Notes: generated from the sequence alone by a model not told the origin. Shown: positions 44,911 to 52,712, counted from the stretch's first letter. The stretch: DNA of 52,712 nucleotides from an uncultured Spirochaetales bacterium (GCA_944390025.1 CALXOK010000008.1:1-52712), one strand, 5' to 3'. Numbers and translations: made by a program.

Positions 44911-45144
44911 TTAATTTTCAGAATATTTCTTATAAAATTCTTTAAGTGCGAATCTTATTCCAGCAGCCCATCCAAGTCCCATGCTGTCAAAAAGTTCTTC
45001 AAGTTCTTCTTTAAATGAAGGTTCAATAGAGAATGTTGTAAGAATCTTTTTTTCCTTTCCCTCTTTCTTGGAAAAGATTTCTTTCGCCTTTCTCTCACTG
45101 AGACTTTCTTCCCTGAGCAGTTCTTCATTTTTCTTAAGTGCCAT
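44911..45144 (-). CDS. Ribbon-helix-helix DNA-binding protein, ParA partner
   Basis: A 77-residue protein. Residues 34-75 form a beta strand (ILTTFSIEP), a helix (SFKEELEELFDSMG) and a second helix (WAAGIRFALKEFYKKY), the ribbon-helix-helix arrangement. The first half is charged and probably flexible. It starts 20 nt after parA, with GGAGG upstream. Small RHH proteins beside ParA act as the centromere-binding partner in plasmid partition. No similar gene is seen nearby. Confidence 0.65.
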   Translation of the reverse strand: MALKKNEELLREESLSERKAKEIFSKKEGKEKKILTTFSIEPSFKEELEELFDSMGLGWAAGIRFALKEFYKKYSEN

Positions 45145-45164
45145 TCTATTTGTCCTCCCTGAGC

Positions 45165-45929
45165 TTACTTCCAGATATCCTTATACAATTCATCAAACAC
45201 TTTCGCTGTGGTATCTTTCATTCCCCGCCCTCGTACCTTGAAAAGCTGAGGAGCTTTACCGGCTTCCTGGCTTTTCCTGAAAACAGGATCAACCGGAATC
45301 TGATAAACCTTGTAATTGCCACTCTCTACAGCAGCAGCGTAAATATCACGATGCTGTTTTATGCGTGTATCAAAAGAATTGATAATAATCTTGTCATGTT
45401 TAACATTCGAGCGCAGATTCTTTCTCAGTTTCTGAAGTTCAGTAATGAAAATCTCAAGACCATCAAGACTGAAGACCTCACTTGTCATCGGAGTGATGAC
45501 TTCATCACTGGCAATCAGGGCATAGCGTTCAAGCATTCCCAGACCAGGGGAAAGATCCATGATTATATGGTCATAATCAGAACTGACTTCTTTAACTAAA
45601 TCCTGAATAACGAAAGGTTCTTCGCTCAGTTTGGTTTCTGAATAGGTTTTAAGAGTTCCACCTATACCAAAAGTTGGCAGTAAATATAAATTGTCAACTA
45701 CAGGAACTTTTACTATTGCATCTTTTACAAAGCACTTGCCCTGCAAGACATCAGCAAGCTCAAAAGCAGGAGCTGTCTGAAGAAACCAGCTGGAAATATT
45801 TCCCTGGGGATCACAATCGATGACCAGAGTCTTCTTGCCATTCAAGGCAGACTGACAGGCAAGTGTTCCACTTATTGTGGTTTTGCCGACACCACCTTTT
45901 TGCAAATGAAAGGCTACTGTTCGCATCAT
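45165..45929 (-). CDS. ParA-family partition ATPase
   Basis: A 254-residue deviant-Walker ATPase: QKGGVGKTTISGTLA, VIDCDPQGNISSW and YDHIIMDLSPGLGML. It lacks an N-terminal HTH, like type Ib ParA or Soj. With the RHH gene just downstream it forms a plasmid-type partition pair; a chromosomal ParAB would instead have ParB. GGGGGAA precedes ATG 45929. It may help an integrated or former plasmid segregate, or be a relic. Confidence 0.88.
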   Translation of the reverse strand: MMRTVAFHLQKGGVGKTTISGTLACQSALNGKKTLVIDCDPQGNISSWFLQTAPAFELADVLQGKCFVKDAIVKVPVVDNLYLLPTFGIGGTLKTYSETKLSEEPFVIQDLVKEVSSDYDHIIMDLSPGLGMLERYALIASDEVITPMTSEVFSLDGLEIFITELQKLRKNLRSNVKHDKIIINSFDTRIKQHRDIYAAAVESGNYKVYQIPVDPVFRKSQEAGKAPQLFKVRGRGMKDTTAKVFDELYKDIWK

Positions 45930-46051
45930 TTATGTTCCCCCATTCAGATTTTAATTCATTATAAGTTTGTAATAGGAATAATGCAATATTAACAAGAAAT
46001 AAATTAGAAAAAAATAAAAATCTATAATTATAATATTGTTTATTTATATCA

Positions 46052-46095
46052 ATTTTGTATATTTTATATAATTATTACATTAGATTATACAAAAT
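46052..46095. repeat. Inverted repeat in AT-rich region upstream of parA
   Basis: ATTTTGTATA (46052-46061) and TATACAAAAT (46086-46095) are perfect 10-bp arms separated by 24 bp. They lie between parA and exoA in the gene-free, AT-rich stretch 45930-46173. They could be an operator or centromere site for ParA/RHH, or chance in AT-rich DNA. Confidence 0.4.
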
Positions 46096-46161
46096 ATCTA
46101 CAAAAAATATTTTATTTTATACTAAGAATTTTTATATATATAAACAAATTTGTTTTTGCGA

Positions 46162-46167
46162 TAGTAT
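46162..46167 (+). promoter_or_regulatory. -10 box of leaderless exonuclease III promoter
   Basis: TAGTAT ends 6 nt before ATG 46174. No ribosome binding site is present. Confidence 0.4.
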
Positions 46168-46173
46168 TTCCCC

Positions 46174-46926
46174 ATGAACATTTACAGCTTCAATGTAAAC
46201 GGACTAAGAGCAATCCTGAAAAAAGACTTTAAACAGTGGGTTGAAAGAGTTTCACCGGACATTCTCTGTCTTCAGGAGACAAAACTTTCTGACAGAGACT
46301 TCAGTCTGGATTTACCCGGATACCATCAGTACTATTCTGTCGCTGAAAAGAAAGGATACAGCGGAACGGCGATTTTCTCAAAAACAGAACCTCTGAATAT
46401 TTCTGAAGGAATAAGCATCAGTGAACATGACAGAGAAGGACGTACCCTTATCGCTGAATATGACAACTTCTATCTTGTATGTGTCTATGTACCAAACTCT
46501 CAAGATGAGCTGAAACGGCTTGATTACCGTCAGATATGGGACAAGGATTTTGAGGATTTCGTTGTATCACTCAAACAAAAGAAAAGTGTGATATTCTGCG
46601 GGGATCTAAATGTCGCACATGAGGAAATCGATATAAAAAACCCGAAGACTAACACCCGCAATGCAGGCTTCACGATTGAGGAGAGAAATGATTTCTCAAG
46701 ACTTCTTTCAAGAGGATTCATTGACAGCTTCCGCTATCTTCATCCTGATGAAGTGAAGTATTCCTGGTGGTCGTACAGATTCAAGGCCAGAGAGAAGAAT
46801 GTAGGATGGAGAATTGACTATTTCGTGCTTTCTGAAGATCTCAAGGACAGACTGACAGCAGCTGAAATTCATAACGATGTATATGGTTCTGATCATTGTC
46901 CTGTATCGATTTCCATAGATTTGTAA
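46174..46926 (+). CDS. xth: Exodeoxyribonuclease III / AP endonuclease
   Basis: A 250-residue base-excision repair enzyme that cuts at abasic sites. Catalytic residues are in NVNGLRA, CLQETKLSD (Glu), FCGDLNVAHEE (Asp, Asn), WWSYRFKAREKNVGWRIDYF and YGSDHCPVS (Asp, His). Full length. It converges with typA across a shared terminator. Confidence 0.95.
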   Translation: MNIYSFNVNGLRAILKKDFKQWVERVSPDILCLQETKLSDRDFSLDLPGYHQYYSVAEKKGYSGTAIFSKTEPLNISEGISISEHDREGRTLIAEYDNFYLVCVYVPNSQDELKRLDYRQIWDKDFEDFVVSLKQKKSVIFCGDLNVAHEEIDIKNPKTNTRNAGFTIEERNDFSRLLSRGFIDSFRYLHPDEVKYSWWSYRFKAREKNVGWRIDYFVLSEDLKDRLTAAEIHNDVYGSDHCPVSISIDL

Positions 46927-46970
46927 GGAACGATTATTTTAATCTGACCTTTTGTTATCATAAAAAATTA

Positions 46971-47002
46971 ATCTCCTTGTAATTTTTTATTTACAAGGAG
47001 AT
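46971..47002. terminator. Bidirectional terminator between xth and typA
   Basis: A perfect 12-bp stem ATCTCCTTGTAA/TTACAAGGAGAT with an 8-nt loop and T-rich flanks on both strands. Confidence 0.9.
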
Positions 47003-47046
47003 ATTTATTTGTCAGCAGTTCTTACAAACTAAATCTGACGCACCAT

Positions 47047-48882
47047 TCATTTAAGGTATTCAGGTATTTCCCCACGCTGCTCGAAGATCTTTCTCTTCTG
47101 GGTGTCGAGAATCTTCTTGCACATTCGTATGGATAAAGGAGTGACTTCAACAAGCTCATCGTCCTTAATAAACTGAATGGCACTCTCAAGAGAGGGCTTG
47201 ACTACTGGAGTGAGGGCTACAGCTTCATCCTTACCGGAAGCACGGAGGTTTGTGAGCTTCTTTGTCCTCGTAGGATTAAGCATCAGATCGCCTTCCCTGT
47301 TTCTCTCTCCGACCACCTCTCCTTCATATACATCGTCACCAGGGACAATGAACATCCTTCCACGGTCCTCAAGCTCCCAGATTCCATAGGCAACTGCAAC
47401 ACCGCTGCGGTCACAGATAAGAGAACCAGAATAACGGTCAGGGAAATCACCTTTATATGGTTCATAGCCCTTCATGTAGGTATTCATTATTCCAAAGCCT
47501 TTTGTGTCCGTCAGGAATTCATCACGATATCCAATAAGGCCTCTGGAAGGAATCTCAAAGCGGATTTTCACCCTTCCGCCAGCAGTATATGTGATATCGC
47601 TCATGATAGCCTTTCTCTTGCCGAGTTTCTCCATAACGATGCCACTGCTTTCCTCCGGACAGTCAATGAGAAGATACTCAACAGGCTCTGTTTTCCTGCC
47701 GTTCTCATCAGTCTTGAAGATGATATGCGGTCTTCCGACACAGAATTCAAAACCTTCTCTTCTCATCTCCTCCGCAATGATGGCCATCTGAAATTCTCCC
47801 CTTCCTTTCACAATGAAGGTGTCATCAGGATTCTTCTCAATCCTGATTGAGACGTTCCGCAGAGCCTCACGCTGAAGACGCTCCCAGATCTTTGCACTGG
47901 TCACTGCCTTGCCTTCTTTGCCTGCAAGAGGAGAAATGTTCTTGCAGAACATCATTGATACTGTAGGCTCATCTACAGTTATCCTCTCCAGGGCCTTCTT
48001 ATACTCCCTGTTGCAGATTGTGTCTCCGATTGAGACATCATTCACACCGGAAAGGACAACAATGTCGCCTGGCGAGACAGACTGCACTTCCTTGAATACA
48101 GGGCCGTCATAAGACTGAAGTCTGGTGACTCGCAGATTCTCCTCTCCATCCTCTTTAAGGCATACAAGAGAATCATTGGTGCTGACACTTCCGTTGATTA
48201 CCTTTCCAATCGCAAGACGGCCAAGGAAATCAGAATATGAAAGGTCACTGACCAGCATCTGGAAAGGCTCCTCGTCATCGTATTCAGGAGCCGGAATATA
48301 ATCGAGTATGCAGTCAAGAAGGTCATGAAGGTTATCTTTTATATCCTTGAGACTTCTGCCACATACACCGGTTCTTCCGTTTGCATAGAAAACCGGCACC
48401 TCAAGCATTTTCTCATCTGCACAAAGCTCAAGAAGAAGGTCGTAAACCTCGTTGAGAACCTCATCCGGGCGGGCATCGGATCTGTCAATCTTGTTGATAA
48501 CAACAATGACCGGCAAATCTTTGTTAAGTGCTTTTTCAAGCACGAACCGGGTCTGAGGAAGAGGGCCTTCAGCGGCATCGACGAGAAGAACGACTCCATC
48601 AACCATGCTGAGACCACGCTCAACCTCACCACCGAAATCAGCATGGCCCGGTGTGTCGATTATATTGATTTTCACATCTTTCCAGCGAATTGCGCAGTTC
48701 TTTGCACTGATTGTGATTCCACGTTCGCGCTCAATGGCACCTGAGTCCATTATTCTGTCCTTGACCATGTCTTTTCCGACAAGGCCGCTCTGGTGGAAAA
48801 GCGCGTCAACCAGAGTGGTTTTACCATGGTCGACATGTGCGATTATTGCAATGTTTCTTATATTTGGATTTGTCTTTTTCAT
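47047..48882 (-). CDS. typA: Ribosome-associated GTPase TypA/BipA
   Basis: A 611-residue translational GTPase: HVDHGKTTL, MDSGAIERERGITISAKN, DTPGHADFGGEVER and NKIDRSDARPDE, followed by the BipA-specific C-terminal domain with DTKGFGIMNTYMKGYEP and TNLRASGKDEAV. It helps ribosome assembly and stress responses. Start at ATG 48882 is chosen over 48906. TATTTT lies 12 nt upstream, so the leader is only a few bases. Confidence 0.97.
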   Translation of the reverse strand: MKKTNPNIRNIAIIAHVDHGKTTLVDALFHQSGLVGKDMVKDRIMDSGAIERERGITISAKNCAIRWKDVKINIIDTPGHADFGGEVERGLSMVDGVVLLVDAAEGPLPQTRFVLEKALNKDLPVIVVINKIDRSDARPDEVLNEVYDLLLELCADEKMLEVPVFYANGRTGVCGRSLKDIKDNLHDLLDCILDYIPAPEYDDEEPFQMLVSDLSYSDFLGRLAIGKVINGSVSTNDSLVCLKEDGEENLRVTRLQSYDGPVFKEVQSVSPGDIVVLSGVNDVSIGDTICNREYKKALERITVDEPTVSMMFCKNISPLAGKEGKAVTSAKIWERLQREALRNVSIRIEKNPDDTFIVKGRGEFQMAIIAEEMRREGFEFCVGRPHIIFKTDENGRKTEPVEYLLIDCPEESSGIVMEKLGKRKAIMSDITYTAGGRVKIRFEIPSRGLIGYRDEFLTDTKGFGIMNTYMKGYEPYKGDFPDRYSGSLICDRSGVAVAYGIWELEDRGRMFIVPGDDVYEGEVVGERNREGDLMLNPTRTKKLTNLRASGKDEAVALTPVVKPSLESAIQFIKDDELVEVTPLSIRMCKKILDTQKRKIFEQRGEIPEYLK

Positions 48883-49115
48883 AATTCCGCAAGAAAAATA
48901 CCACAAAGGTTTCTTTCTTGCTACTGGTTCATGATAATTTCTTTCCGATAATATAATTAACCTTTGTCAAAACATAAGAAAAAATTAAAACAGATTTTAT
49001 TTAATAATATTTATATAATTACTGTTAATTATTCATTTAATAATATATAACTTATTATATTTTATTTATATGTAAAATCGACTGTATATATTAAGTTTGC
49101 ATTTGTAAATACATG

Positions 49116-49156
49116 AAAAATAATCTCAGCCAGAAGCAGAAACACTTCTGGCTGAG
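49116..49156 (-). terminator. Terminator of SCP2-ADH operon
   Basis: A perfect 12-bp stem CTCAGCCAGAAG/CTTCTGGCTGAG with an 8-nt loop; on the minus strand it is followed by ATTATTTTT. The rest of 48883-49115 is AT-rich and shows no gene. Confidence 0.9.
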
Positions 49157-49186
49157 AAAGAAACAACTATGTATTCAGGCTGAAAC

Positions 49187-50374
49187 CTAAAAAGCCTCAT
49201 TCAGGATGCTGACCACATCCTCCCTGCTGACCGCTTTCGGGTTGACAATCATTGCCCCGTCATTTATCGCCCTGTCAGCAATCTCATCAAATGCAGATGA
49301 ATCAACTTTATTGTCCCTAAGCCGGAGAGAAAGACCGGAAAGACTTGCTATTCTGTTTTCAAAATCACTGATGATATCAATGCAGCGAGAAGCTCTGTCT
49401 TCCTTTCTGATTGCAACATATTCCTCTGGCTCTACAAGGAAACTCAGAATTTCGGCATAGTCATCCTCGCATTTCTCAAGATTGAAACGCATGCAGTGCG
49501 GAAGGAGAATAGCCATTGCAAGCCCGTGAGGAACGCTGCATACACCTCCGAGGCTGTGGCCTATTGCATGAACAATGCCGACCATGCTGTTTGAGAATGC
49601 GGAACCTGCGAGCAGAGATCCGTTTGCCATCGCAAGACGGGCCTGTTTGTCATGCGGAGTCTTTATACACTTCTCAAGATTCTGAGAGATAAGCAGCATG
49701 GCGCTTCTTCCAAGTGACTGGCTTACAGGATTCTTCTGAAGACAGGAATATGATTCTATTGCATGAGTCAGCGCATCAAGACCTGTCATTGCTGTTATTT
49801 TAGCCGGCATAGACAGGGTGAAGCGCTCATCAAGGACTGCAAGATCCGGAAGAAGAAACTGGCTTATGAACTCCATCTTGAGTTTTCTCTCATTGTCCTT
49901 GATTACAGCTACTGCAGTGGCCTCGCTTCCTGTACCGCTTGTTGTCGGAACAGCTGCAAACGGGATATGACGGGCGTAAGGAAGCACTTCAGCTCCTACG
50001 AACTGCATTATATCGCTGCCGCCCTGACTTATAAGCATCCTCACACCCTTTGCAGTATCAATCACAGAACCTCCGCCAAGTGCGACTATACTGTCTGCAT
50101 TTACCTGCCTGTAGATGTTGGCAATCAGATTAACGACTTCAATCGAGCTGTCTGATGGGATATCTGTAAATACTCTGACAACCTGGACACCGCCTGAGAC
50201 AAGAGCATCGGTAAGTGTCTTGACCTGACCGAGCTGCTCAAGCACCTTGTCAGAAAGGACAAGAACTCTTGAGGATCCGAGAAGAGTGAATTCAGATGCA
50301 ATATTCTCCAGTGCATATTTTCCTGAAAGAATCTTTCCTGGAGAGATGAACTCATAATAACCTGGTACTTTCAT
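49187..50374 (-). CDS. Iron-containing alcohol dehydrogenase
   Basis: A 395-residue group III ADH that oxidises or reduces alcohols/aldehydes with NAD(P). Features are VLSDKVLEQLG, ALGGGSVIDTAKG (nucleotide site), TSGTGSEATAVAV and the metal ligands in GLDALTHAIE with VHAIGHSLGGVCSVPHG. Start ATG 50374 with GGAG 7 nt upstream, one base after the SCP2 gene stop. The substrate is unknown. Confidence 0.93.
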   Translation of the reverse strand: MKVPGYYEFISPGKILSGKYALENIASEFTLLGSSRVLVLSDKVLEQLGQVKTLTDALVSGGVQVVRVFTDIPSDSSIEVVNLIANIYRQVNADSIVALGGGSVIDTAKGVRMLISQGGSDIMQFVGAEVLPYARHIPFAAVPTTSGTGSEATAVAVIKDNERKLKMEFISQFLLPDLAVLDERFTLSMPAKITAMTGLDALTHAIESYSCLQKNPVSQSLGRSAMLLISQNLEKCIKTPHDKQARLAMANGSLLAGSAFSNSMVGIVHAIGHSLGGVCSVPHGLAMAILLPHCMRFNLEKCEDDYAEILSFLVEPEEYVAIRKEDRASRCIDIISDFENRIASLSGLSLRLRDNKVDSSAFDEIADRAINDGAMIVNPKAVSREDVVSILNEAF

Positions 50375-50375
50375 T

Positions 50376-50879
50376 TCACACTCCGACAAAAATCTTTCTG
50401 TAAACACGCAAGGTTGAAAATTCCTTTGTCTCGACCTTCCTGAGTATTCTCTTTGTCATCAGACGCGGGAAAAGATAGCTTTCTGCGATGTCAATGCAGC
50501 GGACAATGCTCATTGTCTGGCAAATGTCCCCGCTGAGCATGAAACGGTGTTCGGCATAAGCTCGGGCAACCCCTATCTGTCCGGTAAGGACAAGGAATGC
50601 CGCGTCAATTGAGCGGAACGTTATAGTAATGTCACAATTTCTTTTCTCTTTAAGACGGACTAATTTCTCACCCTGCTTCGCAAGAACGATTCCAGGGCCG
50701 TTTACAGCTGTCTCAAGGGCAACTGTAAGTCCTTCTGGCCATGATCTGAACTCTGCCATGATTCTGCTGTCTTCATGAGCAAGAACCTTTATTCCCCTGT
50801 AAAGCACAAAGAGGACAACACGTGCAACAACACCCTTGAGGCTGTTGCTAAGTTTCTTAAATAAGGAAAGCTGACTCAT
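50376..50879 (-). CDS. SCP2-domain protein
   Basis: A 167-residue protein. The second half reads DITITFRSIDAAFLVLTGQI and then RFMLSGDICQTMSIVRCIDIAE, the pattern of the SCP2 sterol-carrier fold that binds lipids or hydrophobic ligands. A hydrophobic, basic N-terminus could lie on the membrane. It is directly coupled to an iron ADH; this pairing suggests a lipid-like alcohol or aldehyde as substrate (inference). Confidence 0.75.
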   Translation of the reverse strand: MSQLSLFKKLSNSLKGVVARVVLFVLYRGIKVLAHEDSRIMAEFRSWPEGLTVALETAVNGPGIVLAKQGEKLVRLKEKRNCDITITFRSIDAAFLVLTGQIGVARAYAEHRFMLSGDICQTMSIVRCIDIAESYLFPRLMTKRILRKVETKEFSTLRVYRKIFVGV

Positions 50880-50940
50880 GGCCTTTATTATTACTAAATT
50901 CTAAATATTGTCAATATAAACAGATTTTTAAAATGCGTCA

Positions 50941-51507
50941 TTATCCAATGAAGCCAAGATGCTCAAGCAGAATCTTGAGGCCCATTGCGATAAGAATGAT
51001 GCCTCCGGCAAACTCTGCCTTGCTCTTGAACCTGCTTCCGAATACCGCTCCGATTTTAACTCCTGCAGCAGAAAGAAGGAATGTGCACAGTCCAATGAAA
51101 CATATAGCAGGAATGATTTCAACATTGAGAAAAGCAAATGAAACACCTACAGCAAGAGCATCGATGCTTGTTGCAATTGCAAGGGGAAACATGACAGCAG
51201 CCGAATAAAGAGCATTCTCCTCATTGTCTTCATTCCGGCTTAATGCTTCACGGATCATGTTCACTCCAATAAATGAAAGCAGAATGAATGCAATCCAGTG
51301 ATCAACAGACTGTATGGCGCTGGCAAAACTCACACCAAGAAGATATCCGATCAGAGGCATGAGTGCCTGAAAAAGGCCAAACCACAATCCTGTAACCATC
51401 ATATGTCTGAATCTCACAGTACCAGTTGAAAGACCTTTGCAGACAGCTACTGCAAATGCATCCATGCTGAGGCCGACGGCAATGACAAACAATTCAAAAA
51501 GGCTCAT
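50941..51507 (-). CDS. mntP: Manganese efflux pump MntP
   Basis: This 188-residue membrane protein exports Mn(II). It has six hydrophobic segments and the paired motifs [14 protein letters not shown] and [15 protein letters not shown], the DUF204 repeats. The start at ATG 51507 follows a GGGGGGA ribosome binding site; the longer frame to 51549 would lie in the leader. The leader carries a yybP-ykoY manganese riboswitch, which supports the function strongly. Confidence 0.96.
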   Translation of the reverse strand: MSLFELFVIAVGLSMDAFAVAVCKGLSTGTVRFRHMMVTGLWFGLFQALMPLIGYLLGVSFASAIQSVDHWIAFILLSFIGVNMIREALSRNEDNEENALYSAAVMFPLAIATSIDALAVGVSFAFLNVEIIPAICFIGLCTFLLSAAGVKIGAVFGSRFKSKAEFAGGIILIAMGLKILLEHLGFIG

Positions 51508-51559
51508 AAAATCCCCCCGGTGGAAATGCAAAAAAAAGACAAGAACCACCTGAAAAAGA

Positions 51560-51662
51560 AATATTCAGATAAGTCTCGTCAATTAATTCAAGACCAGGGC
51601 AAAGCCCAGTATGTTGACCTTGATGCTACCAGCCGGCAGCTGACTACTCCCTTACAGATATT
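51560..51662 (-). ncRNA. yybP-ykoY manganese riboswitch
   Basis: On the minus strand the leader reads AAGGGAGTAG, then a hairpin, then GTCAACATACTGGGC, and near the end GACGAGACTTATC. This is the conserved yybP-ykoY layout that binds Mn(II) in a pocket between two stem loops. The outer stem can pair AATAT-TAAG with CTTA-ATATT. It lies 53 nt upstream of mntP, which is the classic target. The expression platform (51508-51559) includes a GGTGG/CCACC pair next to the GGGGGGA ribosome binding site, so translational control is likely. Confidence 0.9.
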
Positions 51663-51671
51663 GCACTTCGC

Positions 51672-51700
51672 ATTATTACGGATGAAGAGAAAATAATCAA
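51672..51700 (-). promoter_or_regulatory. Promoter of mntP riboswitch transcript
   Basis: Minus-strand -35 TTGATT (51695-51700), 17-nt spacer, -10 AATAAT (51672-51677). The start near 51665 matches the 5' end of the riboswitch. Confidence 0.65.
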
Positions 51701-51764
51701 TAAAAGAAAACAACCTCCCGTCCTAGAAAAAAGGAGGGTGGCGTAAAGAAAATAAATACACTGA

Positions 51765-51980
51765 TCTCGTAAGTCAGAGAGGTCTGAGTTACAGAGATGC
51801 AGTATCGATGGTAATCTTGACTCGACGGAGTCGGGAGCCGGTGGCTATGCGAGCAGGTTTTGTGAAGAACCCATCATATGATGGAATTACTTCTGACTAA
51901 AAAATTACACAAGTCGCTGGTCATCGAAGTATCTTGTGAGGCTTCCCGCAGCGCTCGTTGAGAGGCGGGAATGACCTCTA
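51765..51980 (+). ncRNA. Candidate IS110 bridge RNA
   Basis: The gene-free stretch before the IS110 recombinase is rich in hairpins. An outer pairing AGTCAGA (51772-51778) with TCTGACT (51892-51898) encloses GTAAT (51811-51815)/ATTAC (51886-51890), a GACTC-GACG-GAGTC hairpin and the palindrome CCATCATATGATGG (51871-51884). Two further hairpins follow: CACAAG/CTTGTG (51908-51938) with a 19-nt loop, and GAGG-TTCCCGC/GCGGGAA-CCTC (51938-51978) with a 15-nt loop. IS110-group elements encode a bridge RNA here with target- and donor-binding loops. The folding is by eye. Confidence 0.55.
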
Positions 51981-52061
51981 AAATAAAAATGAGACAACAT
52001 ACTGCCAGTCTCTGAAATGACGCCTCCAGGACCCACCGTCAATAACTTACGGGAGGTGTGT

Positions 52062-52712
52062 ATGGCATACACGCATCAACGATGGCCTGACATTATTGGG
52101 CTAGACTTAAGTAAGCAGACCTATTCAGGCTGCAAGCTTTCCGGAGAAGGATACACCAGACGGCGCAACTTCAACGGAAAGATGACTCAGAGCGAAGGTG
52201 GTTATGTACGCCTGCTTGATGAAATCAGTACTGATGATCTTGTCATCATGGAGGCAGGTAGTTCCTCATTCAATCTGGCACGGTTTCTCATCAACAACAC
52301 TTCAGCTGAGATTGTTGTCCTTAACCCGGCACATCTCAGGCTGATCTGGGACAGTCAGCGGAAGACTGACAAGGCTGATGCAATGAAGCTGGCCTGTATC
52401 GGAAGGGACATGAGGCCGGAAGCCTGGCCAACAGTTTCAATCCCCACAGAGGAAGAACAGGCGGAAAGATCCATTGTCACCTTTCATGTGTATCTGAAGA
52501 GGAAGGAGACTGCTGACTACAACAGGTTCTTTGCCCTCTTCAACGGTGTCGGCTTCCCGGACATCGACAAGAAACGATGCAAATTGGATTCTGACTACAG
52601 GTACATGCTTGTCAGTGAACTTCTCACAGGACAGGCCCAGGATGTCGGAAGGATTATCAACTCTGGAATTGACCTTCTTTCTCTTCAACTGGCAGAAGTC
52701 GAGCAACAACTC
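52062..52712 (+). CDS. IS110-family DEDD recombinase (N-terminal part, runs off window)
   Basis: 217 codons are open to the window end with no stop. A RuvC-like DEDD set is visible: D15 in IIGLDLSKQTY, E64 in VIMEAGSSS, D103 and D106 in KTDKADA. This is typical of IS110 recombinases. GGGAGG precedes ATG 52062. The C-terminal Tnp domain with the catalytic serine is beyond the window. Whether the gene is intact is unknown. Confidence 0.85.
   Translation, partial: MAYTHQRWPDIIGLDLSKQTYSGCKLSGEGYTRRRNFNGKMTQSEGGYVRLLDEISTDDLVIMEAGSSSFNLARFLINNTSAEIVVLNPAHLRLIWDSQRKTDKADAMKLACIGRDMRPEAWPTVSIPTEEEQAERSIVTFHVYLKRKETADYNRFFALFNGVGFPDIDKKRCKLDSDYRYMLVSELLTGQAQDVGRIINSGIDLLSLQLAEVEQQL

Larger units (their letters stand above)
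51765..52712 (+). mobile_element. IS110-family element, left part only
   Basis: The noncoding leader and the beginning of the recombinase are in the window; the right end is not. The exact left end is unknown but must lie right of the mntP promoter (51700), which is intact. IS110-group elements lack clear terminal inverted repeats, so none is expected. Coordinates are therefore approximate. Confidence 0.6.

Noticed and set aside
51526..51696. Small plus-strand open frame of 56 codons between mntP and the IS110 element
   Set aside because: It is the reverse complement of the conserved yybP-ykoY riboswitch, so the open frame is a by-product of the RNA.
51713..51739. CCTCC/GGAGG hairpin as terminator or IS end
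   Set aside because: Only five base pairs with a 14-nt loop; too weak to assign.

Overview
The window reads as chromosome from a spirochaete of the Treponema/Sphaerochaeta type. It is gene-dense with mid GC (about half by eye), apart from very AT-rich gaps around 43.9-46.2 kb and 48.9-49.1 kb. The spirochaete assignment is an inference. It rests on a spirochaete-type second EF-G (spdEFG2-like) with another EF-G paralogue close by, a fused AroD-AroE protein, a TatT-like TPR lipoprotein candidate, an SCP2-domain gene coupled to an iron alcohol dehydrogenase, and an XPB-type helicase with a partner gene. No rRNA gene lies inside the window, but the left edge carries a strong outward-facing promoter of stable-RNA type.

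Layout. 0-5.9 kb: MATE exporter, tRNA-Lys, tRNA-Glu, aldehyde dehydrogenase plus TPR lipoprotein, ClC channel plus cupin. 5.9-11 kb: two divergent EF-G paralogues on either side of a small XRE regulator, and a small cysteine-containing ORF. 11-19.1 kb: mfd-trmB, divergent from an inositol-monophosphatase-like gene across a perfect 15-bp palindrome; then an ACT-domain/THEP1-NTPase pair, nrdR and dgt, a nucleotide-centred neighbourhood; then a small membrane protein. 19.1-25.6 kb: an aroK-aroC-XPB-partner operon converging on aroDE. 25.8-32 kb: ABC-F and Maf; an SmtB-like zinc sensor with a GNAT; and a beta-hydroxyacid dehydrogenase/citrate synthase/CoA-binding operon. 32-36.8 kb: a complete ISL3 element with its 8-bp target duplication, dropped between citrate synthase and the convergent aconitase-isocitrate dehydrogenase operon. 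36.8-43.9 kb: DUF212, hemolysin-III, an RNA m5C methyltransferase, a DUF362 ferredoxin, a GT8 glycosyltransferase, PcrA/UvrD and an orphan EIIC-like membrane protein. 43.9-46.2 kb: an AT-rich, plasmid-like module (NUDIX, ribbon-helix-helix, ParA). 46.2-51.7 kb: exonuclease III, TypA/BipA, an SCP2-ADH operon, and mntP with a yybP-ykoY manganese riboswitch. 51.7 kb to the end: the left part of an IS110-family element whose structured upstream region is a candidate bridge RNA.

The TCA genes (citrate synthase, aconitase, isocitrate dehydrogenase) form the oxidative branch to 2-oxoglutarate. The isocitrate dehydrogenase carries residues typical of NAD rather than NADP enzymes. AroK, AroC and AroDE cover four steps of the shikimate pathway. 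Two features recur across the window. Many genes have a -10 box only 6-8 nt before the start codon, which suggests leaderless mRNAs. Several convergent gene pairs overlap at their stop codons, leaving no room for terminators. All functions come from reading motifs; no database search was run.
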